Positions 10,919 through 23,589 of a DNA stretch of 64,000 nt are shown here, in pieces; the stretch's first letter is position 1; each line of letters opens with the position of its first letter. The notes under the pieces were generated by a model. The model was given only the letters and a program-made list of their open reading frames with translations, ran no database searches and was not told the origin of the DNA. Origin of the DNA: Ashinkailepas kermadecensis (Eukaryota; Arthropoda; Thecostraca; Neolepadidae); assembly GCA_034440615.1 (NCBI GenBank), contig JAOTOM010003172.1:62001-126000 (forward strand), written 5' to 3'. The position numbers and the translations under genes are program-made.

Positions 10919-11196
10919 AAGTGTTCTGCAAAACAAAGGGATCTGCCAGAACAATATCAATAGGCATCCCATGTATTCGATGTTTTCTTGCATCTGTGCA
11001 GAATAATAAACTGATCTGCCAGCACAATATCAATAGCCATCGCATGTATTCCGCAGGTGTGCAGAACAATAATCTGATCTGCCAGCACAATATCAATAGC
11101 CATCGCATGTATTCGGCAGGTGTGCAGAACAATAATCTGATCTGCCAGCACAATTCAATAGTCATCGCATGTATTCGGCAGGTGTGCAGGACGTCT
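10919..11196 (+). repeat. 63-bp minisatellite, about four copies
   Basis: GTGCAGAA is followed by AATAATCTGATCTGCC and a CACAATATCAATAG block. Units begin at 10996, 11059, 11122 and 11184, after a diverged partial unit from 10919. The open frame on both strands is a result of the 63-bp (21-codon) period and is not evidence of a protein. Confidence 0.93.
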
Positions 11197-11199
11197 AGA

Positions 11200-12585
11200 A
11201 TGTCGCTAACCAACTCTGTACAAACAGGATTCAGATGGACAGGTGATGAAGCACAATCGTTAGTACGCTTCTGCTTCATAGGCATGGATGACCGTAAGCC
11301 CACCAATTATATCTATATATGCTATGTATATATAGTACCCAGTTGGGTCATGTGTCTACTTGTATATAATGCAAGCATACTGTTCATATTTCATACCATG
11401 CAATGGTTGATATATTTTTAGAATGCCGTGGTGAAAACCTTTTGAAACCACGACTTTGGCCGGCTGGGCAAAAGTGGTATTCGGCCTCATCGAAACAAGA
11501 CTGCATGCACAGATGCAACTAGAGTGGTGTGTTATCATGATGTAGGTAATTCTTCCCAGAATATCACCAGGCACATAATATGAGGACAGCTATTATCTCG
11601 ATATTCCACTAAAGTTGAATCAATATACTGACAAATAAAACACTTAATACACGTACGGTACTTCAATTACGCAATAATCTAAAACAATTGCTACAACAAT
11701 GTGGGGAAACTTTATTGTCATCATCCGAAAATATTTTTACGATGGCATACAGGCACTGAGATGAGTATGGGAGGTAACTCACCTTAAATAAGTGAGCTTT
11801 ATTTTATGGATTGGTGCAGCATTTCGATAGTTAAAATAATTGATGCGCTCGAAAACTCGTAGGAACATTCAAATGCACCATGGGAGATGCATGCTCCAAA
11901 AACAAGCAGCATGGGCGGTGCCAGGTGGTGAAGCAGGGAGGATGTACAACTTAGAGCGATGTGTGGGATATTCTGTACTCGTAGGTAGAAATCGGTGCAC
12001 ATCCTCAAAGGCATAGTGTTGCAAATGGACATTAATAATGCTTAATTATAAGAAAGAAAGGTCAGCAAATTTCAGGAATATGTCTCTAATGATATGTAAG
12101 CATACATGCCTCCCAAACTTCGTCCCTGGAGGCGCCCATGGACAACCACTGGAATCACCCTTGCCACCAGAAACATAATTTTGAAAACTTAATAATAGAA
12201 CATTGAAACATAATAATAGAAAGATAATGTCGAATGAGCCTGTTCACTTCTAAATATAATTCCAAGGCACGGGACACATTATGCGAATATGGAGCCGTGA
12301 CAGGGACATGGCATCGAAAATCGCCCTGGAGCCGCCTCTTGGCAAGCAATTTTTTTAATAATCACAAACTGCGTGCAAAAAAATAGATACTGCAGATCCG
12401 ATGATTTAATAAGCCTTCCTCTAGCGATATGGAGCTATATGGGTGGACACATGCCTCCCAAACCCCTAAAGTTGCTAAAAATCATAAAATGGTGACAAAT
12501 AGCAGCTAAGAAAGACAAATAACACTCGAGAACCTAAGACGGTGGCGGTCCAGCCGACTTCGGTTGACAAGCGGCTGCCAGTCGC
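11200..12585. other. No recognisable gene
   Basis: AT-rich, with a short TA-rich patch near 11310-11340. CATGCCTCCCAAAC occurs near 12106 and again near 12450, a faint dispersed similarity. No coding feature supported. Confidence 0.4.
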
Positions 12586-12587
12586 CA

Positions 12588-12790
12588 GCTACGTGTCATG
12601 ACGTCATGCTATTTGACCTGCGTGCCCTGAGGCCGGGCGGCCGCCTGGACAGTCAGTCAGACGGATAGCACCGCTCTAAGCGGTGATTTACAGCGTAAAC
12701 TGAACGGGAAAACTGTGCAATAAAGAGTCGTGACACAGCACGCCACCTATGCTAATTGGACAATCCAGGATAGTGCAGTAGTCTTGTGAT
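12588..12790 (+). repeat. Diverged duplicated block D1, copy A
   Basis: It shares GACCTGCGTGCCCTGA (12615-12630) and TATGCTAATTGGACAAT (12748-12764) with 13571-13586 and 13712-13728, in the same order and orientation and at similar spacing (133 versus 141 bases). The DNA between is only loosely alike. It is either an interspersed repeat or an old local duplication. Confidence 0.65.
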
Positions 12791-13540
12791 ACTTTCATCA
12801 TGTTGGACAGTTGACTGATTTCGAGAAGGCTGCAGCCCGTTTTCGCTGAATTAAATTGTTTGTCTATGCCGATGCGTCGAAATGGAAGGCACCATTGCAA
12901 GAATGATTGGACTAATTCCCACACGATTTCCTCCGCTTTATGTGGAATACGTGTCCTTGGCTTGAATGCACCATGTCGAATTGCCGACATACATTTTTTC
13001 TCCATTTTCGAAATTCATCCACCTCCACAACACATTGAAGACAATAAAGTGAGTGTCTTCACCAGCTGCCGAGATAATGCACTCACGGTTGGCCTACAAG
13101 TTGACTGCCGGGGTGGTATGGTGTTCGTTATTGTGCTTCGAGCATGGAAGAACTATCACGCGGTTCTTGCCCGAGTTCGCCCAGCTCACGCAACGGGGCC
13201 TCATGCTGCTGACTACGAGCGAGGGCAAAGTGCGGACGGGTCCGCCCCGTGTATATACTGTAAACGTTTCTCCGAACGGTCCCAACTGGAGCATTCCGAC
13301 CATCACGCTTCTGAAACGGCAATCGCGTTTTGTTACAGCGTTTCGAGTTCTTATCCCTGTACTCAGAATTGTATCTGCTCCTTAAATGTTTATTTTGTAT
13401 CAATTCTCACCGAAGTACTATCTTTAAAGTACGCATATTGTTCTGCTCAAAGCAAAGGTCTTACGTTTTTGCGTTATGGCGAGTCTTCAGCGAAACCGAC
13501 CAAGCCGGCATAGCCTGAGGGCAAGTCACCCGGCGCCGGG
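12791..13540. other. No recognisable gene
   Basis: A plus-strand frame over 12860-13513 is the longest here (217 codons) but shows no domain, signal sequence or composition typical of a conserved protein. Another frame also stays open over much of it. I leave it unassigned. Confidence 0.35.
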
Positions 13541-13544
13541 CCAC

Positions 13545-13750
13545 GTAACCACGTGACCGGCGGCTCACGCGACCTGCGTGCCCTGAAATCGGACGGCCAC
13601 GTGACCAGCGTCAGTCCGATAGAGGGTGCCGTGCTGATCGGATGTGTGTGGCCTACACCTAGTGAGAAGGCTGTGGGATGAAATAGATTGTGACAGATGG
13701 TGGTGCATACGTATGCTAATTGGACAATTCGGCATAGGTACATCATACAT
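13545..13750 (+). repeat. Diverged duplicated block D1, copy B
   Basis: This is the partner of 12588-12790. The shared words include an ATGCTAAT octamer-like core followed by TGGACAAT. The spacer differs in length by eight bases, so the two copies carry separate indels. Confidence 0.65.
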
Positions 13751-16460
13751 GGTATATCCAGGCATGACTCTTCATGCATGATTCGGCATGATTTATACAA
13801 AATGTCATGACATTCTATGATAAGCACATCATCATTGCTATGCAAATCCCAACTGAGGAACGCAGCATCATTGTGTTTATGTGTAAGCACACGGGTGGTG
13901 CTGTTTATCTGGAACTTGCAATATCACGATTTTATCCCCGAGAGTTGTCAGGCCAGGGACGAAGCTTTGCACACTTATCTGGTCGCCCAGCAGTTCATCT
14001 TCTTCTGAATATTTTATATTTCTTGTTCACTCATGTGGGCCTGATGGTCAGCCGATGGTCCCTTGTGGCTTGATGCTAGCTTCCGTCAAATGCGTTGTCG
14101 ATGGCTTGCAGATCACTTGGGAAAGCTGCACTGAATAATGGGTGACATTTTTTAGCAACAAATAAATCGAGTTTGGCCAAACCACTGAGGTGTGATGTCG
14201 GAACCGAAGTCGGTTTGGCTCTCAGGTCAGTGCTTGCCGGTGTTCAATGTTGCAAATTGTTATTGTGCACCTAGTATTCAGCCATGGAAAATAGTTTTAT
14301 CGCAATGTTAGACCATCTTGTGCGATGCTTCACCTGCATTTGCACCAGAGAATCTTGCATATCACGTGGCTTGGTATCGCCTCACCACACGTCTTCTTCG
14401 AACTTCGATCCATTTGCATCGAACACACTGGCGCCGCATCTGGGAGATTGTTGGGATCGTTTCATGCAAATTGCTGATCCACACACTAAGAGTACTCGAG
14501 GTATCTGTGTCAAACGCAAGCATTTGAGTTTCTCTCCGTTGTGCGCTTCGTGGCATCACATACAGCTCCACACACCACGTACATTTCCACACATGAATAT
14601 CTTGGGAGCCCGGGACATGCGTTGGTGCTGAGTTTCCCCGACGATCAATTTGTTCCTGAGACATTTTTTTCTGGGGGGGGGGGGGAGGTAGTTGTACCCC
14701 CTCCCCGTCAGGCAGTCACAGGTGGCCAGCTCCAGCAGGTGGTGCCGGATTAAGGGAGGAGATGAACCAGGGTGCATGTGACGCAGATACCTGCAAGGAG
14801 GTAGCAAGCTTCACCACACTGCCAACCAATATTAGCCCAAGATAGCCAATGCCACTCGACCTGACTGATATTCACGAGGTCATGAACACTCAAGCTAGTA
14901 TAATGAGATGTCCCTGGAAAAAGAACTGATTCAGGTATTGGCACCAGTAAGCCTGCCGTGACGCATGGGAGGCCAGACGTCGTTGCGTTTCATAACAGAG
15001 TGGTATGCTCGGCTGCAAAATGGCGTGACTGACTTGGAATGGCACTGGCTTTTTATCAAGCCATGCGTGGAGGTTTCATCATCAAGTATGCGAGACAGTC
15101 ACGTGCTATTGCATGATGTAGCAGTGAGACACGACACGTTAACGAAATGGGTGCAAATATGGAGGCGAGGAGGGTTTGGATTATGGGAAGCAGCAACCGG
15201 CACAAGAGCGAACAGGACTGGCTGTTGAGAGCGCTTCGCCAGCCTTCACCCGAGAAGCCATTTTCCATTGCCATTTTTCCTGCATTGCAGTAGACCTGCA
15301 GATACAAATAAATGCTTTGCTTTTCTCATCAAGGTGACGTTGCACTACATCGTCGTTCTTGAAGTGTCTTGACCAACAAGGAAATATAATCGGATATCCA
15401 AACTCCGAGAAAATTAGGTGCTGACACTTCAACTCTGCCATGTATCGAATCAAAAGGGACGATAGGCTCGGGATGGCATAGACCGATACGAATCTAACAA
15501 TATCTGCTGTGTCCTCATCGTGTGCACGCGTTATGGATCTGGTCAGCCGAACCTCTCCACTATTACCGCCGAGCATGCTATGCAATGGCCAGTACCGCCC
15601 TGCAAACGAATACCCCGTGGTCCAACGGCAGAAATGCTCAGTGAATCCAAACTAAGTACCTATCACAACTAATATTCGGTGACATATAGAGCAAACGAAC
15701 CAGGCGAAGTCAACGGCCCAGTCAATAAGTCAATGAAGTCAAGCCAGGTCACCGACCAGAAGCGGACTAAGAATGCTTCAGCCATGAAATTGGTATTAAT
15801 GACCTGGAGATACTAAGTACAGTTAAGCATACAGGAAGGCTCTGGAGAAAATGCACCGAGCGCGCCTCGTGGTGCAGACAGTGCAGTGACCTGGTGCACT
15901 CTGCTGGCGTGTTTACCGGAATATGTCCGCACCATCGGCAGCCTGTCAGGCGGCGGTTCAAGGCCAACAGAACCGTTTCCGACGTAGAATCCCATGGTTT
16001 GCGGGTGAGATTAAATTGTCTCCAACCAGCTCTGGCCATTCGAAACCAAGGGATGAAGGGGATGGTGCCCACAGTACCTGCAGAGACAAAGGTAATTAGG
16101 TGCGGGTGTGTGGTGGAGCAGGATGAGTGAATATTGTGCGCGTGTCATCGATGGGGAGAGCTGAATTGCATGCAATCAACATCCGGTGCGAATTTGCAAA
16201 AAGCAATACCATAACCTTATATTTCTATTTGTTTCTTGCGACATCTGCTGATGCATAATTATGTGTGACAACCATCATATGTCAGTCCTACATAGCCACC
16301 AAGCATTCATGAAGATAACCGGTGAACGTGCTGGATAGCAAAAAAGCCGAGGCTGCACGTTCATGCACGATACAACAGTGAAGCGAGTCATGCTCCAAGG
16401 TCTAGCAGAGCCGTGGAGACAGTACTCCGCAGGCTGAAGAGGTTCCAACTGCAGCGTTGG
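13751..16460. other. No recognisable gene
   Basis: A run of 13 Gs at about 14673-14685 faces a C-rich run (14697-14706), forming a short G/C-rich imperfect hairpin. No supported coding or RNA gene. Confidence 0.4.
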
Positions 16461-16464
16461 TATC

Positions 16465-16660
16465 GAGGTAGTTGAGGAATCGCCCCACTACATCTGACAC
16501 TTGGAGCCGACAGATAATTGAGTAATCGTCCCGCTACATGTAACAATGCCGGAAAGTAATTGAGGAATCGCCCCACTGCATGTAACAATTGGAGTCAGCA
16601 GGTAATTGAGACATCGTCCCGCTACATGTGGCAATTGGAGCTGGCAGGTAGTTGCCAATT
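16465..16660 (+). repeat. 46-bp minisatellite, about four diverged copies
   Basis: AATTGAGGAATCGCCCC-type starts lie at 16470, 16516, 16558, 16604 and 16650 (spacings 46, 42, 46, 46). Each is followed by CTACATGTAACAATTGGAG-like sequence. Divergence between copies is higher than in most arrays here, so it is probably older. Confidence 0.85.
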
Positions 16661-16778
16661 TACAGGTCGGGAATAAACGTTGTATTCTGTGATTTGCTTT
16701 GAGGTCGTTGCAGCCCCCGTTGCTGCTCTGAAATTACTGCTAATATGTACTAATAATATGCTGACATGCTAATAATTG

Positions 16779-16780
<2 letters not shown>

Positions 16781-16833
<53 letters not shown>
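16781..16833. repeat. (AAT)n microsatellite
   Basis: About 17 uninterrupted TAA/AAT triplets. Confidence 0.97.
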
Positions 16834-16834
<1 letters not shown>

Positions 16835-17093
16835 CATAATGAGAATAAATATTGGTAATATTTTACTGGTGGATGATCAACGACTATGTGCTGAGCTAGT
16901 CGGAGGTTTCAGGAAGGATTTATGAAGAGGTGCGGCATTGGATCTCACGGAGATCGCAGGATAAGAGCGCACATGTAGTTATACGAGAGGTGCTGTGCTA
17001 CCCATTGCTGTTTTGCCTGCACTGCCTCTCCGCGTAGAAATGAGACACCTTAAATGCAGACAGATGCATGTCTGACATGCACACTTTTCTATA

Positions 17094-17179
17094 GTGTGTG
17101 TGTTTGTGTATGTGTGTATGTCGGTGTGTGTGTGTGTGTGTGTATGTGTGTGAGTGTGTGTGCGTCTGCGTGTGTGTGT
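17094..17179 (+). repeat. (TG)n microsatellite, interrupted
   Basis: TG dinucleotides with TA, TC and AG interruptions. Long TG runs can adopt Z-DNA. A short C-run at 17309-17323 lies downstream. Confidence 0.93.
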
Positions 17180-17389
17180 TTCAGGTTCTTCCAACGGAGC
17201 CATTCAATACAAATGTGGTACGTCTGTCTGATTAAAAATCCTATGGTCAGGTCGGCACACGCCGTATGGCCGTATGGTCACGGAAGTTTAACCTTGTATA
17301 CCCCCCCCCCCCCACCGATACATCGTTTTTTAAGTATGCAGATTTGTTCCCAAGATGAGCTGAAATGATGTGGAAACACCTTTGCAAAC

Positions 17390-17580
17390 TGTCCAGTTTC
17401 TCGCCTCGTGCTCCGACCTTAGGTCACGCTGGAGAACATATATATTGGTAAATTTGCTCTTCGCCTAGGTGTACACTGTCTGTAAAATATGCACATGGAA
17501 AGATCAAATCAGGTGAATTTAGATCAGATCACACGAGATCAGGTCACTGCAGGTCATTGATTGGCTATACAATTGCATGT
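17390..17580 (+). other. AGGTCA/ATCA-rich patch
   Basis: It contains TTAGGTCACG (about 17420), repeated AGATCA words, CAGGTCACTG and CAGGTCATTG. This recalls the half-site-rich R1 family at 4283-4700 but I cannot align it over any length, so membership is speculative. Confidence 0.3.
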
Positions 17581-18410
17581 CACAATACTTAGGCGGCACT
17601 GAACCGAAGGAAAAGCAACATTCTGTATAAGACTGCATTGTGTAGATATACATGCTATTGACCTGACTTTATATCATTCACCATGAACAGATATTCTAAT
17701 CCAGGATGCTTATAACATGCTCTTTGTCATTTTCAGTACGGAAATTACCCCAAATTCAATTTCCACGACTCAACGCGGTATAGTTTGTTTAATGTTCTGA
17801 CCACAGGACAACAATTTCAACCTTAATTAAAGTTTAAGTGAGGAGAATCGTTCGTCTTGATGAAGGAACAGCATGTTCTGAGTTTGGTGTTGATATGCCT
17901 CAACTACTTCGAATGGCGGCACTTTGACGATTTTGGAACATTACTCTATTCCATCCGTCCAAGGTAAATGACCTTTGATGACAGCGACGTGAAATGTTTA
18001 CGAGATATGCAAAGCAGATGTAGCAGAAACTACTGAACGTTTCGTGTCTCTGCGTGCACTGATTCGGCCGCCAACCCGGAAAACCTGGGGCTCGGAGCTC
18101 TCGTGAGCCCCCCCCCCCCCGCCCCTCCCGGTCAGATGAAGGGAAATAACTAGTTAATGCATCAACCGATGTCTGCAAAAACCCTTCAACATTTAAAGTC
18201 TTATCGCTTTTTTTTAGGCAATACCGGCGAATATTTCCTGGTATTTAAAGCGCCTCACCCAGGTAATGACTCCTGTCTTTGCGTCTTTAAACTTTTGCTC
18301 AGGAACACATTTTCAACTAAGTCTGATTTGGAGTGTTGTGTTCTTGCTGTATGCTCACGCAGTGCATACCCCAGGAGCACTGCGGTCTTCGAGTACAGCC
18401 GCTGACAGTA
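17581..18410. other. No recognisable gene
   Basis: A C-run lies at 18107-18120. Nothing else is supported. Confidence 0.4.
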
Positions 18411-18419
18411 ATATCTGCC

Positions 18420-18860
18420 CTGTCCCCGACGCTGAGTGTGTTCGGTCCTCGGGCCATGTGCCGGCCGGCTCAGCGGCGAACGCCTCCAACTGCGCGCGCT
18501 CTTCTCGACGCATTATCATAATCGGGCAAACGCGGCCGTCGCCCGCGTCACAACATCAGTGAGAGATCCGCCAGAGCGGCGGCCGCCGCAGCGCTACCAA
18601 AGGCCTTGCCTGTGTGGCGCGCGCCGCCGGCGGTGCGCCATTTCACGCCCGTGGAGCCGGAATGCTGGTGTCGTGAGGCGCTGGGGGGTCCGGCCCGCCA
18701 CCCCGGTGGCTCCTCTCACGCCTGGTCGAGCGGCGCCTCTCCGGCCCGACGACTGGCTTTGTGTGCCGAGACGCGACCCGGGGCGGCCCCGATAGCCGGG
18801 CCGACTCACCGTCGGCCGCGACCTCAGCTCTGTCCCGTGACAGCCTTGAGCCAGATGTGT
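18420..18860. other. CpG-rich patch, function unknown
   Basis: Dense CG dinucleotides and high GC content set this off from the AT-rich flanks. Frames stay open on both strands, as expected from low stop-codon density in GC-rich DNA. It could be a CpG-island promoter or a decayed GC-rich repeat. No start or splice signal is convincing. Confidence 0.4.
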
Positions 18861-18869
18861 GAAGAGATA

Positions 18870-21800
18870 CATGTATTGTTCGCCTTGCTTGGCACTCGCG
18901 CTGGCAGATTTACATATTGTGTCATCTCACGTGCGATTTCCACGATGCGATTATGTCGCTGAGAGCGAGATGGACGCTGTCGGATACTCGTTTTTGTCGG
19001 CAGCCATTCGACGGTGACTGTTCCAGCTTTGGTGCGGAGCGCGTGGCTTCCGTTCAGCGCCGTGTAGCTAATCGTATTGGTGCCAGCGTTCTGCCAGCCA
19101 TGTTAATTATCTTCAAAACGTATGATCAAATATGGTGTGTGCGTATTACATTCGCCATACAGGTGATGCATTTGGATCGGAAACAACCCAAATAAGATAC
19201 ATATTGCTGGGATGTCTTATTGTTGCTTGATATGCTTACATCAGAGCGTCCCTGTATCGAATTGCCTTCTTCATACTTCGCTAGAACAAAAGTGAATATG
19301 CTTGATAAGCTTTAACGCTGTTACGAGCATGTTCAATGTTTTTGTAAGATAAATAATTAACTTTATTCCTATAATATCTCATATTTATGACTACAAAACT
19401 TGAACGAAATGGCCGTTTCAACGCTTTGTTGCGATCATGTCGGTAGAGTTTTATTTCATATATCAGATACATCATGAGCATAATGTTACTTTGTTACATA
19501 ATCATACAAAAGATAAACACAGTTATGTGTTTATCCTGTGACTACCTGTGATTACCCAGGTTTTGCTGTCGGTTTTCTTGGCAGAAATCGACGATTGAGA
19601 TGTGTTTTCCCATTTCTCCCACCCGTCAGCAGTTGGGATAAGAGGGGAGAAGCGGATCAGTGGTGCTTGCATTCGTCTGAGTCTGGCGTTCGCCGATTCT
19701 GCATTACGAACAGTGCGCCATATTCAGGAACCCCAGGCACAATGGAATGGATCAACTCCATTCGACGCATTAAATCGAGGTGCTCTGAATGTGCCTCGTG
19801 TAGCATCTGTCGGGCTGTTAGGGCCGGCGAGATAATTAGGTTAGCACGCTTGCGCTTTCATTTGGGTGTTTGTAGAGAGACGGGAGAGCCGTCATCAGGA
19901 GGTTAGCGCCGTTATGAATAGGGATGTAATGGACATCTGCGCATTAGTAGTGACACGCGGAAAACAGAAATAGGAGAGCACGACTGCGAGGCTGAGGGGT
20001 CGGCCCGTGAGACCCGGTGGCTCAGGAAATGTGATCCCCAAGGAGGTACATATACAAAGAAGGTGTTATTGCACATATGGTTGGCTTGTTTGTACTCCGG
20101 TAATTTGCACGTATAGTGTGGGTGGCCTTCCTAAGTATTGGTGCGGCGATGTTGTGCTTGGTGTGATGTTGGTCGTGCCGTTCTGATTGTTCTCCTCGTC
20201 GGGTATTTTAGTTGGATTGAGCATCAATAACAACATGAACAATGCGGTTCGATCAGATGCTTCTCCTTCCAGATATCGTAGCCTGCGCATTGCAAGCAAT
20301 GGTCAACATTGATGTTGAATCATAAATATCGGAGCTTCTCTAAACCCAGTTTTCTTCCCGGGTTCCATGTCGCCAGAATCAAGAAATTCCGCGTATGTCT
20401 TTCAGCCAGTGTTGCCAGGTTGACATAGTTTATGCCAATAACCTCGAAGTTGTGATATTGCTAGGCAGCTGGCATCCACATTTTTGCTTTTGGTATGCTC
20501 GTGATCTTGATATATTTGATCAGTTTCAAAATGTTATCGAAATATATATATTTTCTCATTTTGTTCTCAGTTTTTTTTTCATCTTTCTTTCAAGAGTATT
20601 GACTTCTTATGACAGCGCCGTTGTGGTCAAAATTAGTATTCCGAATAGACAAGTCCGCTGGAAACTGGTACTCAGTGCTGTTTTTGTGGCGTCATCGTGC
20701 GGAAAATAGTTGTTGATTTGCAACTCATATGCAGTTGAAACAGATACCATCAATAATATGATGTTAGTAATTTGTAATACCTTTGTGCAGTCTTAATTAC
20801 TGCTGGTTATTACTATGATTGTTACTGGTGAATGCTAGAGTGCACATCCTGTTCACTAAATGTCATTAAGTTTCCTGTCACGGTGCTATCGCTAAGCAAA
20901 ATGCAGGATACGTTCCTCCTGGTGCATATGTAACTTGAATTGGACAAACTAAAAATGCACCCACTGGCAACTATTGCATGTCAATTTACTTCATACTTCC
21001 TCACATTGTTTCTGTACGTCAAGGATGCTCTGGTGAGTCAGAGCTGGGGAACGTTTATGGTGGCAAGCATTCATGTTCGTGGTTTTCTGCGAACTAAGAA
21101 TGAAATGATTGAGAGCCATTCAGTGTAAGTGTAGCATGTTCGTGACTAAATGCATATCTCTGAGATAAAGCATATCTCGGAAAGAAATGTGGCATATGTT
21201 GAAAGTAGTTTGGCTATCTTCGTGCATTTCCTTGGATAATTTGGCTTATTTCGTCCCCAGGGACGTGGCAAGCCTGGTCTCCCCGCGAACATCACAATCG
21301 ATATTACCCCTACTTGATGCAACACACCTAATGACCGGGGGAAGGAGCTGGATTCAAACGTTGGATGTCACCCGAAACGACTGACGGAAACAAGTCAGAA
21401 CATTAATAACGCCACATGTGTATACGCATAGGCGCATGATGTAGGGTAAAACATGTACCTACATGTAGTAGGCAACAGCCTTGGCGAGACATTCAGTTGG
21501 CAATCCGGGCAGAATCTGTGAACTGGACGTCGGTATTCAGGCAAACTGGGGAACCGCTTTAAAATAGAGCAGGCGCTGAACGCCGGCTTGGATTTCCCGG
21601 TTGCGGGTGCACGGTTGTGGTCATAAAAACATTCCATTGTGTTATCTGTAGCAATGCAGGTTGGCCGCTGCCGCGACATTCGGTCGGCGGTTTTCCGTTT
21701 GCCAACCATTGCTCGTGGACTCTGCGTTGACAGTGCAGTTGGTGGATAGAGCTTGGGAGCCAATGGAGCTAGTGCGGAGTTAGAGGGGCTGGGGGATTTG

Positions 21801-22280
21801 GAGACCACCAGGCAATACGCTGTGTTGACGATGTGTAAGGATCGTGAAGCAGTGTGCTTCATGGGGTGAACAGGCCATTGTGCTTATTGCAGTGAAATTA
21901 CGATAATTTCAGATATAATATTTATAAGTGATACAATAATTTAGAGACTATCGAAATCCATTAGGACCGCACAACATGCACGCATTATTGTTTCTATTGT
22001 CATTGTTTCGATAACTACACGTGAGAATATTCCAGCATCCAGTGCTAATAGGAATCGGGTTATTCATCATGTTAGTAGGTGATATCAGCTTCTCTTTGCC
22101 AGCCAAGATAAGAAGTACAAGTGAATACCTCACAGTAATTTGAAAGTGGCCTCATGGTCTGTCTATGAGTAGTCCACGCACTCTAAAGCAACATTGCCGG
22201 CATAGCCCAACTGATCGTCGGTCCGATCAAGTCCGCGACAACGGCCGAGGAAAATGACTGACCACTTCACGACATAAAGC
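18870..22280. other. No recognisable gene
   Basis: Several short frames, none with a motif. TA/T-rich runs lie near 20540-20580. A minus-strand frame at 21395-21862 (155 codons) is Ser/Pro-rich at its start but shows no domain. Confidence 0.38.
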
Positions 22281-22289
22281 AATCCTCTG

Positions 22290-22588
22290 CCGCTCATCAC
22301 TGACGAAGAGCGGGAGCGAGGGAGGCACGGCCGGCGGCACGTACCGCCTTCAGACCACGCGGGCTCGGCGGCCAAATCAGGTGCGGGAGGGGACCGCGCA
22401 CGTGGTGGCGGCGACCGCGCCGCCCTCGAGACGACCGAGTGCGCCGTAATCGCCGCCTATTGATCATGCACGTCCACTCCGGCCGGTCCGGGGGGATTGC
22501 CGAGGAGGGGGTCATCAGGCGGCCGATTGTGCGCCGCGCGCCCCGAGCAGGTTGCCGGCCGCGCCGGCCCATTGACAGCCGGCCTGTA
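22290..22588. other. CpG-rich leader to the 43-bp array
   Basis: Very GC- and CpG-rich unique sequence running directly into the array. It could be the original island from which the array expanded. Confidence 0.4.
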
Positions 22589-23399
22589 ATGGCGGCGCCG
22601 CCGCCCGCGCGCTACTGGCGGGGAGCGGCCACAATGCGCGGCGCCGCCGCCCGCGCTACTGGCGGGGAGCGGCCACAATGCGCGGCGCCGCCGCCCGCGC
22701 TACTGGCGGGGAGCGGCCACAATGGCGGGGCCGCCGCCCGCGCTACTGGCGGGGAGCGGCCACAATGGCGGGGCCGCCGCCCGCGCTACTGGCGGGGAGC
22801 GGCCACAATGGCGGGGCCGCCGCCCGCGCTACTGGCGGGGAGCGGCCACAATGGCGGGGCCGCCGCCCGCGCTACTGGCGGGGAGCGGCCACAATGGCGG
22901 GGCCGCCGCCCGCGCTACTGGCGGGGAGCGGCCACAATGGCGGGGCCGCCGCCCGCGCTACTGGCGGGGAGCGGCCACAATGGCGGGGCCGCCGCCCGCG
23001 CTACTGGCGGGGAGCGGCCACAATGGCGGGGCCGCCGCCCGCGCTACTGGCGGGGAGCGGCCACAATGGCGGGGCCGCCGCCCGCGCTACTGGCGGGGAG
23101 CGGCCACAATGGCGGGGCCGCCGCCCGCGCTACTGGCGGGGAGCGGCCACAATGGCGGGGCCGCCGCCCGCGCTACTGGCGGGGAGCGGCCACAATGGCG
23201 GGGCCGCCGCCCGCGCTACTGGCGGGGAGCGGCCACAATGGCGGGGCCGCCGCCCGCGCTACTGGCGGGGAGCGGCCACAATGGCGGGGCCGCCGCCCGC
23301 GCTACTGGCGGGGAGCTGGCCGCCGCCCGCGCTACTGGCGGGGAGCGGCCACAATGGCGGGGCCGCCGCCCGCGCTACTGGCGGGGAGCGGCCACAATG
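22589..23399 (+). repeat. 43-bp CpG-rich minisatellite, about 18 copies
   Basis: Units start with ATGGCGGGGCCGCCGCCCGC. Exact 43-base spacing holds from 22722 to 23281 (14 unit starts). The first copies are 44-45 bases, with GCGCGG in place of GCGGGG. One unit near 23318 has lost most of its first half. Because 43 is not a multiple of three, all three plus frames read the same repeating peptide without stops. This explains the 280-380-codon open frames, and I do not call them genes. Confidence 0.96.
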
Positions 23400-23433
23400 C
23401 GCGGCACGCCGCCGGCCACCGGCCGCCGGCCGC

Positions 23434-23513
23434 CACGGCACCGGCAGCTGGCCACCACGGCACCGGCAGCTGGCCACCACGGCACCGGCAGCTGGCCACC
23501 ACGGCACCGGCAG
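23434..23513 (+). repeat. 22-bp minisatellite
   Basis: About 3.6 near-identical units of CACGGCACCGGCAGCTGGCC at 23434, 23456, 23478 and 23500, just downstream of the 43-bp array. Confidence 0.93.
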
Positions 23514-23589
23514 ATGTGCGCAGCTGGTGAAGCCGCCGTCAGCTCGGCCCGGCTTTTGTTGGCCGTCAGCCGGCTGTGAAGCCGTACAC

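Noticed and set aside
12860..13513. 217-codon plus-strand frame
   Set aside because: No motif, no signal sequence, and another frame is open over the same stretch. Insufficient evidence for a gene or exon.
18594..18962. Overlapping 90-120-codon frames in the CpG-rich patch
   Set aside because: Open on both strands because GC-rich DNA has few stops. No domain recognised.
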